Shown here one piece after another: positions 51,455 through 63,001 of a stretch of DNA of 64,000 bases. Origin of the DNA: Rhodanobacter thiooxydans (GTDB taxonomy: Bacteria; Pseudomonadota; Gammaproteobacteria; Xanthomonadales; Rhodanobacteraceae); NCBI RefSeq assembly GCF_021545845.1, contig NZ_CP088923.1, positions 806,001 to 870,000 on the forward strand, read 5' to 3'. The stretch's first letter is position 1, and each line of letters opens with the position of its first letter. The position numbers were made by a program, and so were the translations under genes. Under the pieces are notes generated by a model that made no database searches, was not told where the DNA came from, and was given only the letters and a program-made list of their open reading frames with translations.

Positions 51455-51749
51455 GACTTGCCTCCGTAATTGTTTTTGGACACCCGTTGGCCAGGGTGCG
51501 ATCGGCCCAGCGGCGCCAGGCGCCACGCGATGCTGGAGTTGTCGCAACGCATGATCGTGAGGTCCGTACCGCGTGGCGGACCGCCCGGAAACACCGGGCC
51601 GACAGAGGCGAGCCGCGCATTCTCGCAGAAAAACCAGTCCCGGCGCAATCTTGCGGGGTTCCGCCGGCGTCGGTTGGCGTGCGCACTGCGGGGATGTATG
51701 GAACAATCAGCCTCTTTTGTACACACGACCCAGACCCGAGGAATCCCCG

Positions 51750-52253
51750 ATGGCACAAGAGATCACCAACGACCAGGCCAACGGCCAGGCCAGTCAGCCG
51801 CAACTGGTGATGCAGAAGATCTACGTGAAGGACGTGTCCTTCGAGGCGCCGAATGCGCCGCAGATCTTCCAGGAGCTCGACGAGAAGGACCAGCCGCAGG
51901 TGCAGCTGAACCTGGGCCAGAAGGCGACCGACCTCGGCAACAATCTGTACGAAGTGGTGCTCAGCCTCACCCTGACCTGCACCGTCGGCCAGCGCACCGC
52001 CTACCTCGCCGAGGTGGAGCAGGCCGGCCTGTTCGGCATCGCCGGCTTCAGCGAGATGGACCACGCCGGGATCATCGGCAGCTACTGCCCGAACCTGCTG
52101 TTCCCGTACGCCCGCCAGGTGATCTCCTCGCTGGTGCTGGAAGGCGGCTTCCCGCCGTTCCTGCTGCAGCCGATCAACTTCGATGCGCTGTTCGCCGAGC
52201 AGCAGCGCCGCATGATGGGCGGCGACGACGCGCCGGTCACGCTCAACAGCTGA
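51750..52253 (+). CDS. secB: SecB, protein-export chaperone
   Basis: A 167-residue SecB (E. coli 155) that keeps preproteins unfolded and delivers them to SecA. The N-terminal acidic tail, VMQKIYVKDVSFEAPNAPQIF, LTCTVGQRTAYLAEVEQAGLF and CPNLLFPYARQVISSLV are diagnostic. It is followed 9 bases later by gpsA, a pairing found in many gammaproteobacteria. ATG at 51750 has CGAGGAATCC upstream. Confidence 0.97.
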   Translation: MAQEITNDQANGQASQPQLVMQKIYVKDVSFEAPNAPQIFQELDEKDQPQVQLNLGQKATDLGNNLYEVVLSLTLTCTVGQRTAYLAEVEQAGLFGIAGFSEMDHAGIIGSYCPNLLFPYARQVISSLVLEGGFPPFLLQPINFDALFAEQQRRMMGGDDAPVTLNS

Positions 52254-52262
52254 GCCGTGTCG

Positions 52263-53288
52263 ATGGCCGAAAACCCGAAGCTGACCGTCCTTGGGGCCGG
52301 CTCCTGGGGAACCGCGCTGGCGGCGCTGGCCGCCCGCAACGGCGTGCCGACCACACTGTGGGGGCGTGACCGCGAGGCATTGGCTACGATGGCCGCCCGC
52401 CGCCGCAACCAGCGCTACCTGCCGGACACCGAGCTGCCGGCAGAGCTCACCTACGAAGCCGACCTGGCCGCCGCCGTGCGCGGCGCCGGCATCGTGCTGA
52501 TCGTGGTGCCCAGCCATGCATTCGCCTCGATGCTGGACGAGATCGCGCCGCTGCTCGATGCCGGCACCGCGATCGCCTGGGCGACCAAGGGCTTCGAGCC
52601 CGGCACCGGTCGCTTTCTGCACGAGCTGGTGGCCGAACGGCTGCCGGGTCGCGCCGCAGCGGTGATCACCGGCCCGTCGTTCGCCAAGGAAGTCGCCGCC
52701 GGCCTGCCCAGCGCGGTCACCGTGCATTCGGACGACGCGGCGTTCGCGCAGCGGCTGGCCACCCTGCTGCACGCGCCGAACCTGCGTGCGTACTCCGGCG
52801 GCGACGTGCTCGGCGCCGAGCTGGGCGGTGCGATGAAGAACGTGCTGGCGGTGGCCACCGGCATCGCCGATGGCATGCAGCTGGGGCTGAACGCCCGCGC
52901 CGGCCTGATCACCCGCGGCATGAACGAGATGCTGCGCCTGGGCGTGGCGCTGGGCGCGCGGCCGGAGACGCTGATCGGCCTGTCCGGCCTGGGCGACCTG
53001 GTACTGACCTGCACCGGCGATCTCTCGCGCAATCGCCGGCTTGGCCTGGCGCTGGGCCAGGGCGTGGCGATCGACGAGGCGGTACGGCGGATCGGCCAAG
53101 TGGTGGAAAGCATCCTCACCGCCGACGAGGTGGCGCGGCTGGCCGACAAGCACGGCCTCGACCTGCCGATCAGCGCCGGCGTGCGCGCCGTGCTGCACGG
53201 CGAGGTCACCCCGACCGACGGGCTCAAGGCGCTGATGGCGCGCGAGCAGAAGCCGGAATACCCGCACGGGCTGTTCGGTACCGCGTAA
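52263..53288 (+). CDS. gpsA: GpsA, glycerol-3-phosphate dehydrogenase [NAD(P)+]
   Basis: Makes sn-glycerol-3-phosphate from dihydroxyacetone phosphate for phospholipid synthesis, the substrate of PlsB (33.2-35.8 kb). NAD(P) motif [12 protein letters not shown] near residue 8, the catalytic Lys in [11 protein letters not shown] near 189, TKGFEPGTG and [13 protein letters not shown]. The length of 341 residues fits. In-frame GTG at 52257 (adding MS) is an alternative start; the ATG is favoured by the spacing from GAG in the secB stop region. Co-transcribed with secB. Confidence 0.95.
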   Translation: MAENPKLTVLGAGSWGTALAALAARNGVPTTLWGRDREALATMAARRRNQRYLPDTELPAELTYEADLAAAVRGAGIVLIVVPSHAFASMLDEIAPLLDAGTAIAWATKGFEPGTGRFLHELVAERLPGRAAAVITGPSFAKEVAAGLPSAVTVHSDDAAFAQRLATLLHAPNLRAYSGGDVLGAELGGAMKNVLAVATGIADGMQLGLNARAGLITRGMNEMLRLGVALGARPETLIGLSGLGDLVLTCTGDLSRNRRLGLALGQGVAIDEAVRRIGQVVESILTADEVARLADKHGLDLPISAGVRAVLHGEVTPTDGLKALMAREQKPEYPHGLFGTA

Positions 53289-53399
53289 GCCGCACGCCGC
53301 GTGCCTGGGCGCTTCGGCCCGGGTGCGTTTTCGACCGTCGCATCCTGCCGTCGCGCTGCTAAGCTCAACGTTTTGGTTGTCGCCACGGACCGTACGCGC

Positions 53400-56300
53400 A
53401 TGCAGCAACCGGACGGGAAACCCCACGCCGCCATCGCGCCATCGGGCGATGACGAAGCCCTGCCGCAGGCATGGCGGCGGCTGCTGGCCGCGCCGAAGCC
53501 GGCCGTGGTCGACGAGCACGGCGTGCTGGGGTTTTTCCTGGAAGTGATGCCGGAGGACGGCGCCGCGTTCGCCCGGCTGGACGTGGCGCCGGTGCTGCTG
53601 GCGGTGGTCGAGCACGGCCGCCACGCGCGGCCGGTGCCGCTGGACAGCCGGCACCTGGCGCAGTCGCCGCTCGAGCTGCACGAGCAACGCCTGGCCGCGA
53701 CCATGCTCGGCCTGCCGCAGAGCGTGCGCAAGGGCCGCAGCTATGCGCGCCTCGGCAGCCCTGTCGGCGACACCCTGCTGGCCGAGATCCTGGATACCGC
53801 GCCGTGCTTCCTCGGTGGCCTGGCCGGGCTGCGGCTGTCGCGCGGCAAGTCGCATCCGCTCAACTGGCACTGGCAGCTGGAAGCGGACGGCAGCCAGCGC
53901 CTGCTGCCGGTGCTGCCGCACAATCAGCGCCTGCTGCGCATCGACGGGCTGTGGTACCTCGATGCCGAATGCGCCACCGTGGGCCGCTTCGACGCGGCGG
54001 TCGAGGAAACCCGCTGGCTGGAGCTGCCGCCGCTGAAGCACGAGTACGGCCGCAGCCTGCGCAATCGCCTGGCCGGCAGCCGGCTGGCCACGCGGGTGCC
54101 GTTGCCGCAGGTGTTCGATGAAGTGCGCCGCTCGGCGCTGGCGCCCAAGCCCGTATTGACCCTGCACGCGCTGACCCGGCACGTGCGGCTGGCCGCCGGC
54201 ACGCCACCGCTGGGCTACGCGCGGCTGGCCTTCGACTATGCCGGCGAGCGCCTGCCCGCGCGCGGCGGTGAGCCGCTGGTGCGGCGCGTGCGCAACGGCC
54301 AGCTGGTCGAGATTACCCGCCGCCGTGCCGAGGAATTGTCGGCTATGGAGCAGCTCGAACGCGCCGGACTCACCCCCGGCGTGGATACCGAAGGCTTGCC
54401 GTGGGACGTGGCCGAAACGCTGCCCGACGACGCCTGGCTGTTCCCCGGCACCGGCTACGCCGGGGCGCTGGAGGTCAACACGCCGGCACGCTGGCTGGCG
54501 CTGCGGCCGAAACTCGAAGTGGAAAATTTCCAGGTCGAGTACGCGCCGAGCTTTCCGTTCGAGGTGCTGGAAGGTCCGGTGCACTGGTACGGCCACGCGG
54601 TGGAAGACGCCGACGACCACGCCTTCGACCTGGAAATCGGCATCGAGCTGGACGGCGAGCGCCACAACCTGCTGCCTGCGGTGGCGCAGGCGCTGGCCGA
54701 GCACCAGCTGAACCTGCGCCCGGCGCCCAACGAGCCGGAAGACGCGGTGTGGTACGCGCCGGTCGATGCGCGCCGGCGCGTGCCGGTGCGCCTGAAGGAA
54801 CTGCGCGGCCTGCTGGCGCCGCTGGCCGAGTACCTGGAGAAGCCGCGCCGCAGGTTGCACCTGCCGCGCGTGCAGGCCGGCCGGTTGGAGGAACTCACCG
54901 CGGCGATGCCCGGTGACGGCACGCTGGAGGCGGCCGAGCCGCTGCTCGGTTTCGCCGCGCGCCTGCGCGACGCCGCCGAGCGCGCCAGCGACGCGGTGCC
55001 TGACGGGCTCACCGTCGAGCTGCGCCCGTACCAGCGCGAAGGTCTGCGTTGGCTCAACGCGCTGGCCGAGGCCGGCGTCGGCGGCGTGCTGGCCGACGAC
55101 ATGGGCCTGGGCAAAACGCTGCAGCTGATCACCCACCTGCTGGCGCTGAAGCAGGGCGGCGCACTGGGCCAGCCCGCGCTGGTGGTGGTGCCGACCAGCC
55201 TGATCCCGAACTGGCAGGCGGAGATCGCACGCTTCGCGCCGATGCTGCGCGTGCTGACCCTGCACGGGCCGCAGCGGGCCGAGGAGTTCGCCCAGCTCGG
55301 CGCGCAGGACATCGTGCTGACCAGCTATGCGCTGCTGCCGCGCGACGTGGTCGCGCTGCGCAGACAGCCGTTCGCGCTGATCGTGCTGGACGAGGCGCAG
55401 CAGGTGAAGAACCCGCGCACGCAGGCGCGGCGTGCGCTGCTCAGCCTGCGCACGTCACGCTACGTCTGCCTTACCGGAACGCCGCTGGAGAACCACCTCG
55501 GCGAGCTGTGGTCGCAGATCGACCTGGCGGTGCCCGGGCTGCTCGGCGACGAAGGCGCGTTCCGCCGCTTCTATCGCCTCCCGATCGAGAAGCAGCACGA
55601 CGAGGAATGCCAGCAGCGGCTGAACCTGCGCATCGCGCCGTTCATCCTGCGTCGAACCAAGGCACAGGTGGCCAGGGAGCTGCCGCCGAAGACCGAGATC
55701 ACCCGCCGCGTGGTGCTGGAAGGCCGCCAGCGCGACCTCTACGAAGGCCTGCGGCTGTCGCTGGCGGAAGAACTGCGCGAGGTGATCGCGCAGCGCGGCA
55801 TCGCGCACTCCGGCATCGTGGTGCTGGACGCGCTGCTGAAATTGCGCCAGGTCTGCTGCGATCCGCGGCTGGTGAAACTGGAAGCCGCGCGCGGCGTGCA
55901 CGAGTCGGCCAAGTTCGAGCTGCTGATGGACATGCTGCCGGCGCTGCTCGACGAAGGGCGCAAGGTGCTGCTGTTCTCGCAGTTCACCGGCATGCTGAAA
56001 CTGATCGCCGCCGAGCTCGACCGCCGGCGCATCCGCTACGTCACCCTGACCGGCGACACCCGCGATCGCGCCGAACCGGTACAGCGCTTCCAGAATGGCG
56101 AGGTGCCGCTGTTCCTGCTCTCGCTGAAGGCCGGCGGGGTGGGCCTGAACCTCACCGCCGCCGACACCGTGATCCACTACGACCCGTGGTGGAATCCCGC
56201 CGCCGAGGCGCAGGCCAGCGACCGCGCGCACCGCATCGGCCAGGACAAGCCGGTGTTCGTGTTCCGCCTGATCACCTCGGGCACGGTGGAGGAACGCATC

Positions 56301-56417
56301 GAGCAGCTGAAGGAGCGCAAGGCCGAACTGGCTGCGGCCGTGCTCGAAGGCGGCGGCAGCCGCGAGAGGCTCAGCTTCGACGAGGGCGACCTGGACGCGC
56401 TGCTGGCGCCGGACTGA
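53400..56417 (+). CDS. SNF2-family DEAD-like helicase (HepA/RapA-like ATPase)
   Basis: A 1005-residue SWI2/SNF2 ATPase. The helicase core begins near residue 540: LRPYQREGLRWLNAL (Q-like), DDMGLGKTLQ (motif I, about 563-572), VVVPTSLIPNW (Ia), LDEAQQVKNP (motif II, DEAQ), LTGTPLENHLGELWSQIDL (III) and the second RecA domain with FSQFTGMLKLI and LKAGGVGLNLTAADTVIHYDPWWNPAAEAQ (V/VI region). The N-terminal 530 residues are not assigned; no SWIM cysteines seen. Role (DNA repair, transcription recycling or defence) is not settled. Confidence 0.9.
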   Translation: MQQPDGKPHAAIAPSGDDEALPQAWRRLLAAPKPAVVDEHGVLGFFLEVMPEDGAAFARLDVAPVLLAVVEHGRHARPVPLDSRHLAQSPLELHEQRLAATMLGLPQSVRKGRSYARLGSPVGDTLLAEILDTAPCFLGGLAGLRLSRGKSHPLNWHWQLEADGSQRLLPVLPHNQRLLRIDGLWYLDAECATVGRFDAAVEETRWLELPPLKHEYGRSLRNRLAGSRLATRVPLPQVFDEVRRSALAPKPVLTLHALTRHVRLAAGTPPLGYARLAFDYAGERLPARGGEPLVRRVRNGQLVEITRRRAEELSAMEQLERAGLTPGVDTEGLPWDVAETLPDDAWLFPGTGYAGALEVNTPARWLALRPKLEVENFQVEYAPSFPFEVLEGPVHWYGHAVEDADDHAFDLEIGIELDGERHNLLPAVAQALAEHQLNLRPAPNEPEDAVWYAPVDARRRVPVRLKELRGLLAPLAEYLEKPRRRLHLPRVQAGRLEELTAAMPGDGTLEAAEPLLGFAARLRDAAERASDAVPDGLTVELRPYQREGLRWLNALAEAGVGGVLADDMGLGKTLQLITHLLALKQGGALGQPALVVVPTSLIPNWQAEIARFAPMLRVLTLHGPQRAEEFAQLGAQDIVLTSYALLPRDVVALRRQPFALIVLDEAQQVKNPRTQARRALLSLRTSRYVCLTGTPLENHLGELWSQIDLAVPGLLGDEGAFRRFYRLPIEKQHDEECQQRLNLRIAPFILRRTKAQVARELPPKTEITRRVVLEGRQRDLYEGLRLSLAEELREVIAQRGIAHSGIVVLDALLKLRQVCCDPRLVKLEAARGVHESAKFELLMDMLPALLDEGRKVLLFSQFTGMLKLIAAELDRRRIRYVTLTGDTRDRAEPVQRFQNGEVPLFLLSLKAGGVGLNLTAADTVIHYDPWWNPAAEAQASDRAHRIGQDKPVFVFRLITSGTVEERIEQLKERKAELAAAVLEGGGSRERLSFDEGDLDALLAPD

Positions 56418-56424
56418 GCCTGCC

Positions 56425-56745
56425 TCAGGACGATGGCCGCAGACGCGTGCGCAGCAGCGCGTCCACCGCCTGCTGCCACTGCGGCGAGCCGGGTTGCGAT
56501 TGCGGCGCTTCCTGGCCCAGTTTGGCCTGCACCGCCCGGTTCCATGCATCCGAGCCGTGGCTGGGGCCGTGGCCGTCGTCGGCGATCTGCAGCGAGCGGT
56601 CGACCCACGCATACCATTCGGGCGAGCCCAGTGCCGCGTTGGCCGGTGCGGATGGGCCGGCGGTGTCGGATGGCGGCGGTGCCGGCGAGGGCGAACAGGC
56701 GGCAAGCAGCAGGGCAAGCGGCAGGCTGGCGACGAGGCGGCGCAT
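56425..56745 (-). CDS. Small lipoprotein, unknown function
   Basis: A 106-residue lipoprotein with lipobox LLLAAC (Cys near residue 17), a Pro/Ala-rich linker, then a short helical domain with two SPEWYAWVDRSLQ and SPQWQQAVDALLRTR-like repeats. No known family is recognised. Convergent with the SNF2 gene, 8 bases apart. Repeat copy C lies about 100 bases upstream. The 289-bp gap 56746-57034 is mostly that repeat; the remainder should hold its promoter. Confidence 0.7.
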   Translation of the reverse strand: MRRLVASLPLALLLAACSPSPAPPPSDTAGPSAPANAALGSPEWYAWVDRSLQIADDGHGPSHGSDAWNRAVQAKLGQEAPQSQPGSPQWQQAVDALLRTRLRPSS

Positions 56746-56841
56746 GGAAGGCTCCGTGGACAGTTGGCCACGAGCCTACCGCGGGCATGCGCAGCGGTGA
56801 TTAAGTTTTCATGAGGCGCGGCGGCGCGATTCAGCGGGGTG

Positions 56842-57037
56842 GCTCAGAGCTTGTGAAGAAAACCACTTCCTGTGGTTTTCTTCAGTCGCGAGTCCGGTAC
56901 ACGCCCGGACATGACGCAGTCACTGCGTGACTGTGTCATGTCCGGCCATCGGGCAACCGCTCCTGCGTTGCCTCAACTCGGGCATCCATGCCCTCGCCGT
57001 GGCCGGCCTGAGAGGTTGAAAAAATCACAACCTCTCA
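56842..57037. repeat. Five-hairpin repeat, copy C
   Basis: A 196-bp copy in the same plus-strand orientation as copy B: H1 (57037-57009) starts with the HAD phosphatase stop TGA. H4 differs from copy A at two places: one A-T pair is C-G here (both sides changed) and one A-T is G-T (wobble), so pairing is kept. The outer end begins GCTCAGAGCTTGTGAAG as in copy A. Confidence 0.9.
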
Positions 57038-57718
57038 GTCGCGCGCGGCCACTTCGTCGAGGTGCCACAGCAGGCCAGCCGGATCGTCGTACACGCGAAA
57101 CGCGCCGGACTGCTGCAGCTCGGCGTGGCCGTAGCCGCCGGAGAGCAGACCCACGCCGAGCGCGTGCGCACGCTGCGCGGCGAGCATGTCCCACACGCTG
57201 TCGCCGATCACCAGCGACTGCCGGATGTCCACGCCCAGCCGCGCCGCGGCGGCGAGGAACAGGTCGGGGTCGGGCTTAGCGTGGCGCACCTGGTCGCGCG
57301 TCACCACCGGTACCTTTGACGGGTCGACGCCGAGCGCCGCCAGGTTGGACGCGGCGGTTTCCATCCGCCCGCTGGTGGCGATCGCCCACGGGATGCCCTG
57401 CGCGGTGAGGTAATCCAGCAGCTCGCGCGAGCCGGGCAGCGGCCGCACCGAACCCTGTGCGTGCTGCCGGTTGAACGCCTCGGCATGCCACTGGCGCAGG
57501 CGGTCGAGGCGCTCCTCGGTGATCGCCAGCCCGGTCTCGCGCAGCAGGATGTGCGCGAACAGGCCGCCGCTCATGCCGATCTTGCGGTGGATCCGCCACA
57601 CCGACAGTTCCACACCCTCGCGATCCAGCGCTTCCTTCCACGCCAGTACGTGCTGGTAGACGCTGTCGATCAGGGTGCCGTCGAGGTCGAACAGGAAGGC
57701 GGTGTCGTGGCGGGGCAT
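57035..57718 (-). CDS. HAD-family phosphatase (phosphoglycolate phosphatase-like)
   Basis: A 227-residue HAD-superfamily hydrolase of the beta-phosphoglucomutase/phosphoglycolate phosphatase subgroup. FLFDLDGTLIDS (residues 8-19) is motif I, AIATSG motif II, KPDPDLFL motif III and VIGDSVWDML motif IV, with an alpha-helical cap between I and II. The small-molecule phosphate substrate is unknown. ATG at 57718. Its TGA stop forms the base of repeat copy C. The unknown exported gene ends 20 bases upstream on the same strand. Confidence 0.87.
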   Translation of the reverse strand: MPRHDTAFLFDLDGTLIDSVYQHVLAWKEALDREGVELSVWRIHRKIGMSGGLFAHILLRETGLAITEERLDRLRQWHAEAFNRQHAQGSVRPLPGSRELLDYLTAQGIPWAIATSGRMETAASNLAALGVDPSKVPVVTRDQVRHAKPDPDLFLAAAARLGVDIRQSLVIGDSVWDMLAAQRAHALGVGLLSGGYGHAELQQSGAFRVYDDPAGLLWHLDEVAARD

Positions 57719-57737
57719 GGAGTTTCTCCGTGGGGTA

Positions 57738-58979
57738 TCAGTGCAACAGGTCGATCCTGCGCAGGCCGCGCCGGCTCGCATCGAGGTTGCCGCCGGGCGG
57801 CCAGCCGACCACGGTGTCGACGACGGTGCCGTGGTCGGGAAAGTAGAACACCGGAGTCTCGACGCGCTCGACCATCGGCAGGCTGGCGTTGTCGTCGGCG
57901 ATGCCGAGCCGCAGCGCGGGATGCGCCTGGTTCCACTCGCGCACGGCGTCGAAGGCGGTGACTTGCGCGGGCGGCACCACCCATTGCCCGTACTCGCGGA
58001 ACAGCTCGCGCAGCAGCGGCTCGGCCTCGATGTCGCGCGCGGCGTTCGCGGCAAAGTGGCAGCCGGTCGAGGCCAGCACGGTCACCTGCGCCGGGGCGCG
58101 CAGGTTGAAGCGGAAGCGCACCAGCTCGCGCGTGCGCGTCTCCGGCGTGACGGCCCACCGGCTGGGCTGGCCGCTGCGGATGCGGCTGAACGAACGCATC
58201 GACGGCGGCGGCTTGCGCCCGGCTTCGGGATGGGCGGCCAGCAGCGCGCGGGCCTCGTCGTCGTGGTGCGCAATGAGCAAGGCATCGTGGAAGTCGGCGA
58301 GCTGCGGGCGATCGACGCGCTGGCGGCGCTCCAGTTCGGCGAAATCGCGGCGCAGGTCGGCGAGGTAGTCCGGCTGGCCGGTGGTTCGGAAAGCGAGGTT
58401 CGCCGCGCGGAACAGGAATTCCGCGTCGCGGTCGCCCAAGGCGCGCCGTCGGGCGTCGGCCTGCGCGGGCGTGAAGTCCGCGCCATAGCTGCGCGCGATG
58501 GCCTGCGCCTGCGCGTCGAGACCGTCGGCTTGCGCGGTCGCGGCCAGCAGGCGGTCGTAGGCCGGTTCCAGCACGCTGGCCGCGGGTTCGTGCGTGGCGG
58601 CGCGCGGCATGGTCAGCACATCCAGATCGATGGCGTAGCTCTGCACGCCGAACAGGCGCAGCAGGGTATAGGCCTGTTCGCGGGTGAGTTCGTAGCGCAG
58701 GTCGGCGAGGCTCAGGCCGCCCAGGCCGTGTTCGCGGTACACCAGGCTGTCGAGAAAGCGGTGCCGTGCACCCGGCGTGAGCCAGTCCAGCGGCGACTGC
58801 GCCGGCGGGGCATCCTGCTGGTAGGCGTCCAGCGCCGCGCGCGAGGTGATCGGTGTGGCCGGGATGGCCAGTGCCACATGGCGGGTGACGCCGGCCGGCG
58901 GCGGCTCCACCGCCAGCGCCGCGAACGGCAGCGCCGACGCGTGCAGGCACAGCAGGCGGACGATGGCGGCGCATGGCAT
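57738..58979 (-). CDS. Exported protein with C-terminal thioredoxin-like domain, unknown
   Basis: A 413-residue protein with a signal peptide (LLCLHASALPFAALA, cleavage near 20). Residues about 20-260 are helical and repeat-like. Residues about 285-400 look like a thioredoxin fold: VTVLASTGCHFAANAARDIEAEP, a single Cys in the active loop, then TPVFYFPDHGTVVDTVVGWP near the end. I do not recognise a named family. Three ATGs are possible (58994, 58985, 58979); 58979 has GAGG at the best spacing. It lies between glk and the HAD gene on one strand. Confidence 0.7.
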   Translation of the reverse strand: MPCAAIVRLLCLHASALPFAALAVEPPPAGVTRHVALAIPATPITSRAALDAYQQDAPPAQSPLDWLTPGARHRFLDSLVYREHGLGGLSLADLRYELTREQAYTLLRLFGVQSYAIDLDVLTMPRAATHEPAASVLEPAYDRLLAATAQADGLDAQAQAIARSYGADFTPAQADARRRALGDRDAEFLFRAANLAFRTTGQPDYLADLRRDFAELERRQRVDRPQLADFHDALLIAHHDDEARALLAAHPEAGRKPPPSMRSFSRIRSGQPSRWAVTPETRTRELVRFRFNLRAPAQVTVLASTGCHFAANAARDIEAEPLLRELFREYGQWVVPPAQVTAFDAVREWNQAHPALRLGIADDNASLPMVERVETPVFYFPDHGTVVDTVVGWPPGGNLDASRRGLRRIDLLH

Positions 58980-59026
58980 ACGCATGCCTCGCATTCCGTC
59001 GGAAGGATACGCGCCGGCCCGTGTAG

Positions 59027-60037
59027 CTAACACGTCGGAAGCAGCGTTCTCCCCGACTCCAGCACCGCCAGCGCCGCCGCGCCGAGCAGGCCCGGCTCGG
59101 GATTCATGATCGCCTGGGTCGGCACCTTTTCCATGATGTCGCGGAAGCGGCCCTTGGCCTCGAAGCGTTCGCGGAAGCGGCCGCGTTCCAGCCACGGCAG
59201 CAGCACCGGGATCAGCCCGCCGGTGAGGTAGACGCCGTTCCACGCGCCCAGCGTGAGCACCAGGTCGCCGGCGACGCTGCCGAAGATGCCGGCGAAGGTC
59301 TCCACCGTACGCGTGCACAGCGGGCAGCTGCCGTCCTTCGCGCGGGCGGTGATGTCCTCCGGCTTCAGCGCGTCGGGCGTCGCGCCGACCATGTGGCAGA
59401 TCGCGTCGTACAGGTTCACCAGGCCCTGGCCGCAGATCAGCCGCTCGTTGGAGACGCGCCCGTACTTGTGGTTGAGGTAGTCGAGGATGGCGATGTCCTC
59501 CGGCGTGTGTGCGGCGAAACCGGCGTGGCCGCCTTCGGTCTGCAGCACGCTGCAGTGGCCGCCGCGCACCAGCAGGCCGCCCACGCCCAGGCCGGTGCCG
59601 GGGCCGACGACGGCGAAGGTCTGCTCAGCTTCGGCGCCGACCACCGGGCGCGGCACCGTGCCCACGTCGACCAGGTCGTCGCCATGCAGCAGGGTCACCG
59701 CCATGCTCTGCGCGGCAAAGTCGTTGACCAGGTGCACGTATTCCAGGCCCAGCGCGCTGGCCGTCTGGTGCGCCGAGATTGCCCACGGGTTGTTGGTGAC
59801 CTTGACCGTCTCGCCGTCGACGATGCGGCCGGCGGCGGCCACGATGGCGCGGCTCACCTTGAGGCCGGTGTCGGCAAGGTACTGCTTCGCGGTCGCGACC
59901 AGCGAATCGTGCTCGGCCACCCGGTAGCGCCGGATGCTGTCGCTCAGCAGCGGCTGGTCGCGCGATGGATCGGCCACCCCGAAACGGACATTGGTGCCGC
60001 CAAGATCGACGAGCAGGGTGGGGGCGGAAACGTGCAT
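59027..60037 (-). CDS. glk: Glucokinase
   Basis: ATP-dependent glucose kinase, 336 residues (E. coli 321). The phosphate-binding LLVDLGGTNVRFGVAD at residue 8, the sugar site NNPWAIS and VNDFAAQSMAV with its catalytic Asp, GPGTGLGVGGL near 150 and the TEGGHAGFA loop are all present. It supplies glucose-6-phosphate in the cytoplasm. ATG at 60037 gives MHVSAPTLLVDLGG. Nothing in the adjacent genes marks it as part of a sugar regulon. 60038-60148 holds no gene I can see. Confidence 0.94.
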   Translation of the reverse strand: MHVSAPTLLVDLGGTNVRFGVADPSRDQPLLSDSIRRYRVAEHDSLVATAKQYLADTGLKVSRAIVAAAGRIVDGETVKVTNNPWAISAHQTASALGLEYVHLVNDFAAQSMAVTLLHGDDLVDVGTVPRPVVGAEAEQTFAVVGPGTGLGVGGLLVRGGHCSVLQTEGGHAGFAAHTPEDIAILDYLNHKYGRVSNERLICGQGLVNLYDAICHMVGATPDALKPEDITARAKDGSCPLCTRTVETFAGIFGSVAGDLVLTLGAWNGVYLTGGLIPVLLPWLERGRFRERFEAKGRFRDIMEKVPTQAIMNPEPGLLGAAALAVLESGRTLLPTC

Positions 60038-60091
60038 CGGGACTCCAGTGGGGACACGGAAAGCAGCAAGCCTGCCGTGAATGCGCCCTAG

Positions 60092-62932
<2,841 letters not shown>

Positions 62933-63001
62933 GCACAACTCCGCTGCTGCCAATACAGGGGGCAGGTTCAGTTCTTGTGGCAGGCCATCGTGCTTTGCAG
63001 A

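Noticed and set aside
51351..55265. Minus-strand open frame of 1304 codons across secB, gpsA and the SNF2 gene
   Set aside because: Antisense to three intact genes and no recognisable domain.
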